Source: Mesorhizobium australicum
GTDB taxonomy: Bacteria; Pseudomonadota; Alphaproteobacteria; Rhizobiales; Rhizobiaceae
Direction of reading: 5' to 3'
DNA: 64,000 bases
NCBI RefSeq assembly: GCF_900177325.1
Contig: NZ_FXBL01000004.1
Location: 434,001-498,000 of the forward strand
The notes under the pieces were generated by a model. That model was not told the origin of the DNA. It saw only the letters and a list, made by a program, of their open reading frames with translations, and did not search any database. Below, piece after piece: positions 5,544-13,747 of the stretch. The first letter of the stretch is position 1, and each line of letters opens with the position of its first letter. Both the position numbers and the translations under genes were made by a program.

Positions 5544-6476
5544 TCACGCGCCGTCCCGCTTCCGGAAGTCGTAGGCGTTGATGCCGAGCTTCCTTGCCTT
5601 GTCGGCGAAATTGTCCTGGATGCCGGTGCCCGGGAAGACGATGACCCCGATCGGCAGGATGTCGAGCATGGCATCGTTGCGCTTGAACGGCGCGGCGCGG
5701 CCGTGCTTCTCCCAATCGGGCGCAAAGCCGACCTGCGGCACCTTGCGGTTGTCGGCCCATTTGGCGGCGATCAGTTCTGCGCCCTTGGGCGACTTGCCGT
5801 GGATCAGAACCATGTCTGGGTGCTTGGCGCGGACCTTGTCGAGCACGTCCCAGACGAGATGATGATCGTTGCAGTCGAGGCCGCCGGTCAGGGCGATTTT
5901 CGGACCGGTCGGCAGCATCACCTCGGTATCGGCCTTGCGCCGTGCGGCCAGGAAATCGCGACTGTCGACCAGGGCGGCGGTCAGATGCCGGTGGTTGACC
6001 ATCGACCCGGTGCGAGGCCGCCAGGCCGAGCCGGTATGCTGCTCGTAGCGGTCAGCGGATTGGTCGCGCATGAGTTCGAAGGCGTCTCGCCGTTCGAGCA
6101 TGGTCTGGCCCTGGGCGGTGAGCGTCTCGAGTTCGACTGCCTTGATCTCGGTGCCGTCCTGTTCGCGCTGCAGGCGGCGGTGCGCCTGCTCATTGTCGTC
6201 CAGTTGCCGCTCGATCCTGAGGACGGCGCGGTGGAAGACATTGCTGACGGACCAGAGCAGGTCGTCGAGGTCGGGTTCGAGGCGGGTGTCGGCCAGGGTG
6301 GCGATGAGGGCATCGAAGATGTCGGCCACCGCTCCCGCCACGTGATCGCCATCGGGCAGCGGTCGCGGATCGGGCTCATCGCTGTAGGGGCGCCAGCCAT
6401 AAAGCTGGAGTTCGGTGAGGACGTGGTCGGTCGGAGACGATGCGCGCTGTGGTTCGGTGTCGTCATGCTCGCTCAT
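5544..6476 (-). CDS. DUF2493 (cpYpsA-like SLOG) protein
   Basis: 310 residues. The C-terminal 120 residues are a Rossmann-like DUF2493/SLOG domain with ALTGGLDCNDHHLVWDVLD, VLIHGKSPKGAELIAAKWA and the nucleotide-loop-like VFPGTGIQDNFADKA. The N-terminal half is helical and acidic and probably coiled-coil (ERQLDDNEQAHRRLQREQD). SLOG domains are proposed to bind nucleotide-derived ligands; the role on mobile elements is unknown. The ATG has GGGAGAT upstream. A 337-bp structured leader precedes the gene. Confidence 0.88.
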   Translation of the reverse strand: MSEHDDTEPQRASSPTDHVLTELQLYGWRPYSDEPDPRPLPDGDHVAGAVADIFDALIATLADTRLEPDLDDLLWSVSNVFHRAVLRIERQLDDNEQAHRRLQREQDGTEIKAVELETLTAQGQTMLERRDAFELMRDQSADRYEQHTGSAWRPRTGSMVNHRHLTAALVDSRDFLAARRKADTEVMLPTGPKIALTGGLDCNDHHLVWDVLDKVRAKHPDMVLIHGKSPKGAELIAAKWADNRKVPQVGFAPDWEKHGRAAPFKRNDAMLDILPIGVIVFPGTGIQDNFADKARKLGINAYDFRKRDGA

Positions 6477-6813
6477 GGGGATCTCCCGTCGGCTGGACCG
6501 CGACCCTCGCGGCCTTCATGGCGACGAAAGCCCACGGGCGGGACGGCACGGCACCCGGAGCGAAGCGGAGGGCCGGAGCGTCAGCGAAGGATGGCAGAGG
6601 CCGGCTATTTTGCCTCGCGATGGAAAGGCGTGCGTCCGGGCGCTGGCCATCGCCAGCAATCGCGCGCCGCCGGAAAATAGCCGGTCGCCGCCATTGCCTG
6701 GCCGGCCCGTTTGTGGGCGCGATCGCCCTCTCGAAGGCCGGGTTGCGGCTCTCATCCGGCGCGGTCCACAAGCGATGCAGGCGGCACGGGACCTCGCCCT
6801 CGTCCCCTACGGC
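6477..6813 (-). other. 337-bp leader region of DUF2493
   Basis: No gene supported. It contains the large inverted repeat 6601-6684 (see next entry) and GC-rich sequence with repeated AGCGAAG/CGGAGGGCCGGAGCG motifs. Confidence 0.5.
6601..6684 (-). ncRNA. Structured leader element, copy 2 (upstream of DUF2493)
   Basis: CCGGCTATTTT (6601-6611) pairs perfectly with AAAATAGCCGG (6674-6684), with an inner GCTGG/CCAGC hairpin (6642-6646, 6653-6657). It lies 125 nt upstream of the DUF2493 start. It shares 14 of 16 bases of one arm with copy 1 (4504-4557), and the differences are compensated in the opposite arm. Confidence 0.5.
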
Positions 6814-7857
6814 TCATGCCGCCCGCTTCAGATAGCGCAGCCGATCCTGGCGCATGAGTTGATGTGCGATCGCTGCCCGAAGTGCCTCGAGGCCGACATG
6901 GCGGAGATCGTCATTGAAGTCCTCGAGTTCGGGCGACAGCACGATCGCCTCGATCCCGGCCGCGCGTGCGCGTTCGGCGAGCGTGTCACGGGCGGAGTCG
7001 CCGGCCGGATCGTTGTCGCGGATGACATAGAGCCGGTGCAAAGTCGGCGGGAACAGGATGGCTCCGAGATGGGCCGCGGAGAGCGCCGCCGCCATGGCCA
7101 TGTCGGGCAAGGCACATCTCAGAGACAGTGTCGTCTCGATGCCTTCGCCGGCTGCCATGACGCTGGTTGGTACACCGAAGCGGACGGCGTGACCGAGGAG
7201 ATCGCCCATGGCACGTCGTGGCGTGTCGAGGGGCGCCTTGCCGTCACCGTCAGGGTCGAGCCAGGTCCGGTGCGCGCCAGTCTGATGTCCGCTCAGATCG
7301 GTGACCGCGGCGATCATGGCCGGCCAGGTCTCGGTCGGTCCGTGGTCCTCGGGCCGATAGTAGCAGCGCGGGTGGAAGCGAAGCGATCCGGTGCCGTGCA
7401 AAATCGGAATGCCGCGTCCCCGCAGATATGATTCCACGAGCGTGCCGGGGATCGGCTGTGACATGGCGAAGAGCCGCCGCGAGGCTTCCGGCGATCCGGT
7501 CGGGACCGTTGTCGCGCCGGGGCGCGAAGAACGCCGTTCCGGCTCCGGTCGGGGCATGGCCAGGAAGGTTCTGGCTTCGTCGGCGACGGCCTTGAAGTCG
7601 ACGAGACCCATGCTCTCGCGGATGATGTCGAGCAGATCGCCGTGCTCTCCGGTCGCGGCGTCCGTCCACTTGCCGGCCGGTCCCTTGGCGGAGGCCCTGA
7701 GCCGGACGAACATCGAGCGCCCCGATGCGTTGCGAACATCGCCGACCTGCCAGTAATTGCCGGAGCGACGTCCGTTGGAAAGATAGTGTCGGCACACCGC
7801 CTCGGCATGTTCGCCGAGACGGTGCGCGAGTTCGGCGGCATCGTGGCGCGGCATCAT
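6814..7857 (-). CDS. Toprim domain protein, primase-like
   Basis: 347 residues from the ATG at 7857, which overlaps the stop of the upstream helicase gene (ATGA). N-terminal half: a CHC2/DUF7146-like primase-associated region (YWQVGDVRNASGRSMFVRL, then EHGDLLDIIRE). C-terminal half: a Toprim domain with the glutamate motif AAGEGIETTLS and the acidic motif VIRDNDPAGDSA, then a conserved LEDFNDDLR. It should bind Mg2+ and act in DNA metabolism, probably priming during conjugative or vegetative replication. It is translationally coupled to the methylase-helicase. A 104-nt upstream extension to 7962 lies inside the helicase gene and is rejected. Confidence 0.88.
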   Translation of the reverse strand: MMPRHDAAELAHRLGEHAEAVCRHYLSNGRRSGNYWQVGDVRNASGRSMFVRLRASAKGPAGKWTDAATGEHGDLLDIIRESMGLVDFKAVADEARTFLAMPRPEPERRSSRPGATTVPTGSPEASRRLFAMSQPIPGTLVESYLRGRGIPILHGTGSLRFHPRCYYRPEDHGPTETWPAMIAAVTDLSGHQTGAHRTWLDPDGDGKAPLDTPRRAMGDLLGHAVRFGVPTSVMAAGEGIETTLSLRCALPDMAMAAALSAAHLGAILFPPTLHRLYVIRDNDPAGDSARDTLAERARAAGIEAIVLSPELEDFNDDLRHVGLEALRAAIAHQLMRQDRLRYLKRAA

Positions 7858-10800
7858 GCGGTCTCCCGCTCGCTGACGCGCTCGACCGGCCAGCGTCCGA
7901 GCACGCGATCCAGCACGGGGATGCCAGCGACATCGGTCGGCACGAACATCCTGAGCTTCCACGAAATGATCTCATGGTAGAGCCCATAGGCCGTGAGCCG
8001 CTCGCGCATCGTGTCGGTGAAGCCGGTCAATTCGATGCGCCAGGCGCCCATGACGCGAACACGGCGCAATTGCAGCCCCTCGGCGAGATCGAGGATCGTG
8101 CGCCCGTCCACCAGTGCCGCGAAGGCCTGGTCGGGCGAGAGCGAGGGGACGCCCGTCGTCGTGGCATTGGCCGCCCAGGCCGGTGAGACGCGGCGGCCGA
8201 TGATGCGCTCGCCGGCATCGGTCTGCAGCCGATAGACCCGCGTTGACTCGTTCGGCAGGCGCCGCCAGATCGGCAGGAGCAGGCCGGTCACCATATGCAG
8301 GACGCTGTCGGTAAATTCCGGCACCTCGGCGATTTCGGCCTGCCATGCCGTCGCGAACGTTTCGCGGTCTGCCTCGGTCCAGCGGGTCTCACCCATCGCC
8401 TTCAGCGGCAGGTTGTGGGCTTCCATCGGCCGGATCAGGCGGACCCGCCGCTCGATTTCGCCATCATCGAGCATGACGCTGGTGGTCGGGATCTGCACGG
8501 CGGCGCGGCCGGACTGCTGGTTGACCAGCAGCATGGCGCGCGGATCGCGGAGGTGGTCGAGCGCGGCGTCGAGCGTCACCGGCCGGTTGCGCTGGCGCTC
8601 GGTGATGGTCAGCAGGCGGGTCTCGGCGCCGGTGCGCGGATGGGTGTAGATCACCTCCCGGCCGGTGACGACGAAGCTCTCCGCACGCAGCGTCTCCAGG
8701 CCCGCATCATAGGTGCCCGAGGCGATGGCGCCCTCGATCCGGGCCGCGAGCAACTGCTCGAAGGCCTCGAACAACACGCCCTGCAACTCGATGGTGAGCG
8801 CCAGCATGCGGTTGAGGAAGGTGGTGATCGGTGGCAGCTCGTCCTTGATGCCCGTGTCGTCCATCAGCTTGAGGCCGGTGGCGGATTGGAAGCGTTCGAG
8901 GGAACAGCCTTCGACCTTGCCGCGCACGATGACCGTGTAGAGCTGGCGCAGCGCGTCGCGGGCATACTGCGATTCCAGATTGTCCTCCGGCCGGAACAGG
9001 CCCTGGCCGCCGGTCTGCCGCTGGCCGCGGGTGATGGCGCCCAGCGTGTCGAGGCGACGCGCGATGGTCGAAAGGAAGCGCTTCTCGGCCTTCACATTGG
9101 TCGAGATCGGCCGGAACAGCGGTGGCTGCGCCTGGTTGGTCCTGTGCGTGCGGCCGAGGCCCTGGATGGCAGTGTCCGCCTTCCAGCCGGCCTCGAGCAG
9201 ATAGTGCACGCGCAGCCGCCTGTTCCGGGCGGAAAGCTCGGCATGGTAGCTGCGCCCGGTACCGCCGGCGTCGCTGAAGACGAGAACGCGCTTGTGGTCG
9301 TCCATGAAGGCCTGCGTTTCGGCGAGGTTGGCCGAGCCGGCGCGAGTCTCGACCACGAGGCGATCGCCGCCGGGCGCAGATCGGGGCTTGCGCACGATGC
9401 GCCGCGACCGGCCGGTGACCTCGGCGACGACCTCGACCCCGAAATGCTGGACAATCTGGTCGAGCGCGCCGGGGACGGGCGGCAGGCTGGCGAGTTGGGC
9501 GATCAACTCGTCGCGGCGGGCCACGGCCTCGCGACTCTCGACCGGCTGGCCGTCGCGATAGACCGGCCGTGACGACAGATTGCCCTCCGAATCGGTGAAT
9601 GGCTCGTAGAGCTGCACCGGGAAGGAATGGGCGAGATAGTCGAGGACGTATTCGCGCGGCGTGATGTCGACGCGAACGTCGTTCCATTCCTCGGTCGGCA
9701 ACTCGCTGAGACGCCGTTCCATCAGCGCCTCGCCGGTCGAAACGATCTGGATGACGGCGGCGTGGCCGTCGGCGAGGTCGCGCGTGATCGAACGGATCAG
9801 GGTCGGCGTCTTCATCGAGGTGAGGAGGTGCCCGAAGAAGCGCTGCTTGGTGCTTTCGAAGGCCGAGCGGGCGGCCGATTTGGCCTGCGCATTCAGCGTG
9901 CCGGAACTTCCGGTGATGTTGGCCGCCTGCATCGCCGCATCCAGGTTGTTATGGATGATGGCAAAGGCGCCCGCATAGGCGTCGTAGATCCGGACCTGCT
10001 CGGGCGTCAGTTCGTGCTCGACCAACTCGTATTCGACGCCGGCGAAGGACAGCGAGCGGGCGGTGTAGAGCCCGAGCGCGCGCAGGTCTCGAGCGAGCAC
10101 TTCCATCGCTGCGACGCCGCCGGATTCGATCGCCTCGACGAATTCGGCGCGGGTCGAAAACGGAAAGTGCTCGCCGCCCCAGAGGCCGAGCCGTTGGGCA
10201 TAGGCGAGATTGTGGACCGTCGTGGCGCCGGTGGCCGAGACGTAGAGGATGCGGGCGTTCGGCAAAGCGTGCTGCAGCCTGAGCCCGGCGCGGCCCTGCT
10301 GTGAAGCGGCGACATCGCCGCGCTCGCCTTTGGCGCCAGCGGCATTCTGCATGGCATGGCTCTCGTCGAACACGATCACGCCGTCGAAATCGGCGCCCAA
10401 CCAATCGACGATCTGCCGGACCCGCGAAACCTTGTCGCCGCGGTCGTCGGAGCGCAGCGTCGCATAGGTGGTGAATAGGACGCCTTCGGGCAGCGTGATC
10501 GGCTTGCTCTGCGGGAAGCGCGAGAGCGGCGTGACCAGCAGCCGCTCCAGCCCGAGGGCGGACCAGTCGCGCTGCGCATCCTCGATCAGCTTGTCGGACT
10601 TCGAAATCCAGACGGCCTTGTGACGGCCCTGCAGCCAATGATCGAGAATGATGGCCGCCGATTCACGGCCCTTGCCGACGCCGGTGCCGTCACCGATCAT
10701 GAAGCCTTGCCGGAAGCGGACGGCATTGGCGGCATCCTCCGCCGCGGCGCTGACGACATCGAAGGTGTCGTCCACCGCCCAGGCGCCGGCGAGGAATTCC

Positions 10801-12200
10801 GAATGGGCTTCGCCGGCATAGATCACCGTCTCGAGTTGGGCGTCGGAGAGCAGGTCGAGGACGGTGTGCGGCAGGCGCGGCCGGTAGCTCGGCCGGGGCG
10901 GCGTGACGCTTGCCATGGCCGCCGACTGCACGAGCTGCGTCGGGTGCGCCTGAGAGCCGGGAATACGGATCGCCTGAAGTCCGTATGCCTCATAGATGGC
11001 ATCGCTGATGCCGGCGTCTTCGATGGGCGGCACCTCGATGGTGTCATAGGCGAGGTCGACGCCCTCAGGCACGGCGAGCGCGGCTCGCGGCGCGGCCCGC
11101 GCGGCACGGGCGACATAGCCGCGGACCGTCCGCGGCGCGGCAGGAGTCGAGGTGTTGGCCGACAGGGCCGGGAGCGTGACGGGCAGGCGCGCTGGCACCT
11201 GGGCGCCGACCCAAGCCAGCAGCGTCGCCGCATCGGGGGCGACGCCAGGCGCAGCGGGGAAGACACTGGGATCGTCGGCCGGGAACTTGTCGATGACGGT
11301 CAGGCGCGTGGGAAATGTTGTGCCGTGCCTGGCATAGACGGCGCCATCGATCGCGGCCGAGAAGACGACGCGGCCGCGCTCCTGCAGGCGCGCAAAGGCC
11401 GGCGCCCAGGCCGGATTGTCGGGCGCAAAGCTGGCGCCCGTGATGGTCACCAGCCGCCCGCCCGGCGCCAGGCGTGCCAGCGCCGAGGCGACATGGCGGA
11501 CCACCGCGTCGGCGACGCGGCCCTCGACATTGGCCATCACCGAGAACGGCGGATTCATCAGCACGACGCTTGGGACGGCGCCGGCGTCGAGATGGTCGTC
11601 GATCTGGGCGGCATCGAAGCGGGTGACGGGCACGGCCGGAAAGAGGGAGGAGAGAAGACCGGCGCGTGTTTCGGCGAGTTCGTTGAGCAGCAGCGTGCCG
11701 CCAGCGATCTCGGCCAGGATGGCGAGCAGGCCGGTGCCAGCCGAAGGCTCGAGCACGCGATCCACTGGCGTGATGGCGGCTGCGGTCGCCGCGGCAAGGC
11801 CGAGCGGGATCGGCGTCGAGAATTGCTGGAGGGCCTGCGACTCTTCGGAGCGCCGCGTATGCGTCGGCAGCAGCCCCGCAATCGTGGAAAGCGCGGAAAG
11901 CCCTAGAGCCGGAGTGGCGGCTTTGCGGAAAAGCGCCTTTCCGTATTTGCGCAGGAAGAGGACTGTGGCCGCCTCGCAGGCCTCGTAGGCCTGCTTCCAG
12001 TCCCAGGCACCGGCAGCATCGGAGGCGCCGAAGGCCGCCTCCATGCTGGCGCGCAGGATCGGCGCATCGATGCGCTCGCCGCGCTCGAGATGGGGAAGGA
12101 GAAGGGTCGCGGCAGCGAACACCGCGGCGGCGGTGTTGGGCCTGGCGAGCGGGAGCGGCGCGGCGGCGATTGCCGCCGCCGATGCGGAGGTCGGGGTCAT
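7854..12200 (-). CDS. Strawberry-notch-like methylase/helicase fusion
   Basis: 1448 residues from the ATG at 12200. Residues about 125-330 form an N6-adenine methyltransferase-like fold with EPSAGTG (151-157) and the catalytic NPPF (216-219). This is followed by a superfamily 2 helicase of the strawberry-notch type: Walker A GDGTGVGKGR (503-512), DESH box (612-615) and, in the C-terminal helicase lobe, GLGRTHRTNQAQ. Such giant fusions are hallmarks of alphaproteobacterial conjugative elements and may modify and remodel incoming DNA to evade restriction. It is coupled to the Toprim gene (ATGA overlap). Both enzymatic centres look intact. Confidence 0.9.
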   Translation of the reverse strand: MTPTSASAAAIAAAPLPLARPNTAAAVFAAATLLLPHLERGERIDAPILRASMEAAFGASDAAGAWDWKQAYEACEAATVLFLRKYGKALFRKAATPALGLSALSTIAGLLPTHTRRSEESQALQQFSTPIPLGLAAATAAAITPVDRVLEPSAGTGLLAILAEIAGGTLLLNELAETRAGLLSSLFPAVPVTRFDAAQIDDHLDAGAVPSVVLMNPPFSVMANVEGRVADAVVRHVASALARLAPGGRLVTITGASFAPDNPAWAPAFARLQERGRVVFSAAIDGAVYARHGTTFPTRLTVIDKFPADDPSVFPAAPGVAPDAATLLAWVGAQVPARLPVTLPALSANTSTPAAPRTVRGYVARAARAAPRAALAVPEGVDLAYDTIEVPPIEDAGISDAIYEAYGLQAIRIPGSQAHPTQLVQSAAMASVTPPRPSYRPRLPHTVLDLLSDAQLETVIYAGEAHSEFLAGAWAVDDTFDVVSAAAEDAANAVRFRQGFMIGDGTGVGKGRESAAIILDHWLQGRHKAVWISKSDKLIEDAQRDWSALGLERLLVTPLSRFPQSKPITLPEGVLFTTYATLRSDDRGDKVSRVRQIVDWLGADFDGVIVFDESHAMQNAAGAKGERGDVAASQQGRAGLRLQHALPNARILYVSATGATTVHNLAYAQRLGLWGGEHFPFSTRAEFVEAIESGGVAAMEVLARDLRALGLYTARSLSFAGVEYELVEHELTPEQVRIYDAYAGAFAIIHNNLDAAMQAANITGSSGTLNAQAKSAARSAFESTKQRFFGHLLTSMKTPTLIRSITRDLADGHAAVIQIVSTGEALMERRLSELPTEEWNDVRVDITPREYVLDYLAHSFPVQLYEPFTDSEGNLSSRPVYRDGQPVESREAVARRDELIAQLASLPPVPGALDQIVQHFGVEVVAEVTGRSRRIVRKPRSAPGGDRLVVETRAGSANLAETQAFMDDHKRVLVFSDAGGTGRSYHAELSARNRRLRVHYLLEAGWKADTAIQGLGRTHRTNQAQPPLFRPISTNVKAEKRFLSTIARRLDTLGAITRGQRQTGGQGLFRPEDNLESQYARDALRQLYTVIVRGKVEGCSLERFQSATGLKLMDDTGIKDELPPITTFLNRMLALTIELQGVLFEAFEQLLAARIEGAIASGTYDAGLETLRAESFVVTGREVIYTHPRTGAETRLLTITERQRNRPVTLDAALDHLRDPRAMLLVNQQSGRAAVQIPTTSVMLDDGEIERRVRLIRPMEAHNLPLKAMGETRWTEADRETFATAWQAEIAEVPEFTDSVLHMVTGLLLPIWRRLPNESTRVYRLQTDAGERIIGRRVSPAWAANATTTGVPSLSPDQAFAALVDGRTILDLAEGLQLRRVRVMGAWRIELTGFTDTMRERLTAYGLYHEIISWKLRMFVPTDVAGIPVLDRVLGRWPVERVSERETA

Positions 12201-12269
12201 GATGGGATCCTCGGAGAGCAACAGGACATCGAGCCGCGCGCGGCGCTCTCTCTGGACCGGAGCGGCTCG

Positions 12270-12296
12270 AACCCGTCCCGGCCAGTCTCTCCCTCT
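12270..12296 (-). promoter_or_regulatory. Partial copy of the AACCCGTC/CTCTC leader motif
   Basis: AACCCGTC (12270-12277) followed 9 nt later by CTCTCCCTCT (12287-12296), upstream of the methylase-helicase, resembles the longer leader shared by parB (15881-15961) and ardC (17395-17474). The match is weak and its significance uncertain. Confidence 0.25.
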
Positions 12297-12327
12297 CGGC
12301 CACCCCCCATGACCTGACATGAAACAA

Positions 12328-12352
12328 GCGCCCGGCCGAAGCACGGGCGCCT
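12328..12352 (-). terminator. Terminator hairpin after DUF6117 gene
   Basis: GCGCCCG (12328-12334) pairs with CGGGCGC (12344-12350). On the minus strand it is followed by CTTGTTTC, a weak U-rich tail. It separates the small-gene operon from the methylase-helicase. Confidence 0.5.
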
Positions 12353-12374
12353 AACGAGGGTCAGGGCGCGATGG

Positions 12375-12641
12375 CTATTTCCTATTCGGCGCGCCGGCCG
12401 CGGGCAGGAAGCCGTCCGGGTCGGCCGGATCGGGCGGCCCATAGGCGTCGAAGGGATTGCCTTCGGCCAGATGCCCGAAGGGTGTGAACGTGTAGTCCGT
12501 GCCGTCGCGACCGACGGCGCAGATCACGTAGCGCGGTTGCGCCGTTTCGGCGTCGAGGCACTCCATCAGGGCCAGATTGCCATCACCGGCGGCGCGGAGC
12601 AGCGTCTGGAAATTGGCGCGGGCAAAGTCGGGGATGCTCAT
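12375..12641 (-). CDS. DUF6117 family protein
   Basis: 88 residues starting MSIPDFARANFQTLLRAA, the conserved opening of this small family on rhizobial and sphingomonad mobile elements. The middle reads RYVICAVGRDGTDYTFTPFGHLA and the C-terminus is acidic and proline-rich. The ATG at 12641 overlaps the stop of the upstream gene (ATGA), so the pair is coupled. Function unknown. A longer frame to 12737 has no support. Confidence 0.8.
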   Translation of the reverse strand: MSIPDFARANFQTLLRAAGDGNLALMECLDAETAQPRYVICAVGRDGTDYTFTPFGHLAEGNPFDAYGPPDPADPDGFLPAAGAPNRK

Positions 12642-12883
12642 GAGACGTCTCGTGCGCTGCCCGGTTCGTCCGGCCCGCGCGCACCGCCGAGAATGGCCTC
12701 GGCGAGTTCTACCGCCCATCTCGCCTTGCCGGTCCATTCGGGGGCCGTCGTGCGAGCCGCTTCGGAATCGGCGAGGAGGATCTTGAGCAGGCCGAGCAGG
12801 ACTTCGAAGTGCCGCCCCTTGCGCTGCAACGTTTCCTCAAAGTGCGGGGGCGACTTGTATTGCGCGACCACGGTGAGCGGCAT
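12638..12883 (-). CDS. Small conserved hypothetical protein
   Basis: 81 residues from the ATG at 12883 (MPLTVVAQYKSPPHFEETL), with a helical core RHFEVLLGLLKILLADSEAA and a second helix TGKARWAVELAEAILG. No recognised family. It overlaps the upstream gene by 47 bp and the downstream DUF6117 gene by 4 bp, forming a compact three-gene operon. The frame extends upstream to 13216 without a plausible start. Confidence 0.65.
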   Translation of the reverse strand: MPLTVVAQYKSPPHFEETLQRKGRHFEVLLGLLKILLADSEAARTTAPEWTGKARWAVELAEAILGGARGPDEPGSARDVS

Positions 12884-13064
12884 CGGCGCCTTGCCAGATG
12901 CCGGTGACGAAGGTCTCGCCCGAAGATTCGCAATCTTCCTTCTGTTGCGACCAGTCCTCGTCCTCGATGGCGAGACGGCAGGCCGCTTCGGGCGTCTCGG
13001 CGGTATAGGTGCGGTGCCGGTAGACCGGCAGGTGATACGTCGTTTCAACGGTGAATTCGGGCAT
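12837..13064 (-). CDS. Small conserved hypothetical protein
   Basis: 75 residues from the ATG at 13064 (MPEFTVETTYHLPVYRHRTY). It reads as a small alpha-beta protein with ETPEAACRLAIEDEDWSQQKEDCESSGETF in the middle; two cysteines could matter. No family recognised. It is the first gene of the operon 13064-12375, just downstream of a strong terminator hairpin (13084-13118), so its promoter is probably within about 20-100 bp. Confidence 0.6.
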   Translation of the reverse strand: MPEFTVETTYHLPVYRHRTYTAETPEAACRLAIEDEDWSQQKEDCESSGETFVTGIWQGADAAHRGRAIQVAPAL

Positions 13065-13083
13065 GATCGGCCCCCGCAAAGCG

Positions 13084-13118
13084 AACTGCCCGGCGCTCGT
13101 TCGGGAGCCCGGGCAGTT
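13084..13118 (-). terminator. Strong hairpin between small operons
   Basis: AACTGCCCGG (13084-13093) pairs perfectly with CCGGGCAGTT (13109-13118). It lies downstream of the frameshifted gene at 13188 and upstream of the next operon on the same strand. Confidence 0.6.
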
Positions 13119-13187
13119 TCGCCTCGTTCGTGGGGATGATTGAGAGTGGCGGTCGTTCCGCCGTGAAAGGCAGTGGGCTCGCCGGTG

Positions 13188-13663
13188 TCAGGCTGCGGCG
13201 CGTCCCTCGACGGCATCCGCGCTGATTTCGTCGGCGGTCACCTCATCGATGCGGGCCTGGTGATGGCGGTTTCGCGCCAGCCACAGCTCGGCCGCCTCGC
13301 GGCTTTCGGCGAGATGCAGCAGTTCTTCACCGTCGCCGACGGATTGCAGCACGCGGACCCGGCCGATGCGGGGACGTTCGATGACGCGGAACCGAAGCTC
13401 GCTGTCGATCCCATAGGTGCGCATCAGCGAGACGAGGATGATGCCATTCTGGCCGAACGTCCCCTCATGCAGGGTGAAGTAGGGCGGGCACGTGTATGTG
13501 GGGGCGCTCGCGCGCCGGCTCCCTGCGGACCAGCCGGCCGGTGCCGTTGCGGCGTTCCCAGGCCGCGAGCTTCTGGGGAAGCGCGCCGGTGGTCGAGGCG
13601 CACCGTCCGAATAGGCGACCAGCGCGCCGAGCGGGGCGATGTCGAGATCAAAGAGGCAGACAT
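13188..13663 (-). pseudogene. Frameshifted conserved hypothetical gene
   Basis: The C-terminal half (LRFRVIERPRIGRVRVLQSVGDGEELLHL, then AELWLARNRHHQARIDEVTADEI) is in one frame with the N-terminal FDLDIAPLGALVAYSDG. Between them a protein-like segment (QKLAAWERRNGTGRLVRR) lies in a different frame. One missing C in the run at 13575-13578 and one extra C in the run at 13500-13504 (minus strand) would restore a single protein. The best start, an ATG at 13663 after AGGAGA, is in yet another frame, so a third indel near 13656-13660 is possible. An uninterrupted but odd ORF runs from 13709 to 13188. No named function. Confidence 0.6.
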
Positions 13664-13684
13664 TGCAATCTCTCCTGAAATGGA

Positions 13685-13709
13685 ATGGCCCGGCAGATCG
13701 CCGGGCCAT
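13685..13709 (-). terminator. Terminator hairpin after parB
   Basis: ATGGCCCGGC (13685-13694) pairs perfectly with GCCGGGCCAT (13700-13709) around a 5-nt loop, 39 bp past the ParB stop codon. It also contains the upstream ATG of the next ORF, one reason to reject that start. Confidence 0.6.
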
Positions 13710-13747
13710 GAGGGATGAAGTGAGGGTGGCCCCGGCCGTGGGGGCTG

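Noticed and set aside
8295..9572. 425-residue plus-strand ORF opposite the methylase-helicase gene
   Set aside because: It is antisense to a clearly real gene in high-GC DNA, is low in recognisable motifs and is rich in Ala/Gly/Arg/Asp typical of shadow frames.
12837..13216. Longer upstream starts for the small hypothetical genes
   Set aside because: The extensions have no ribosome-binding sites and run through the terminator at 13084-13118 or into neighbouring frames.
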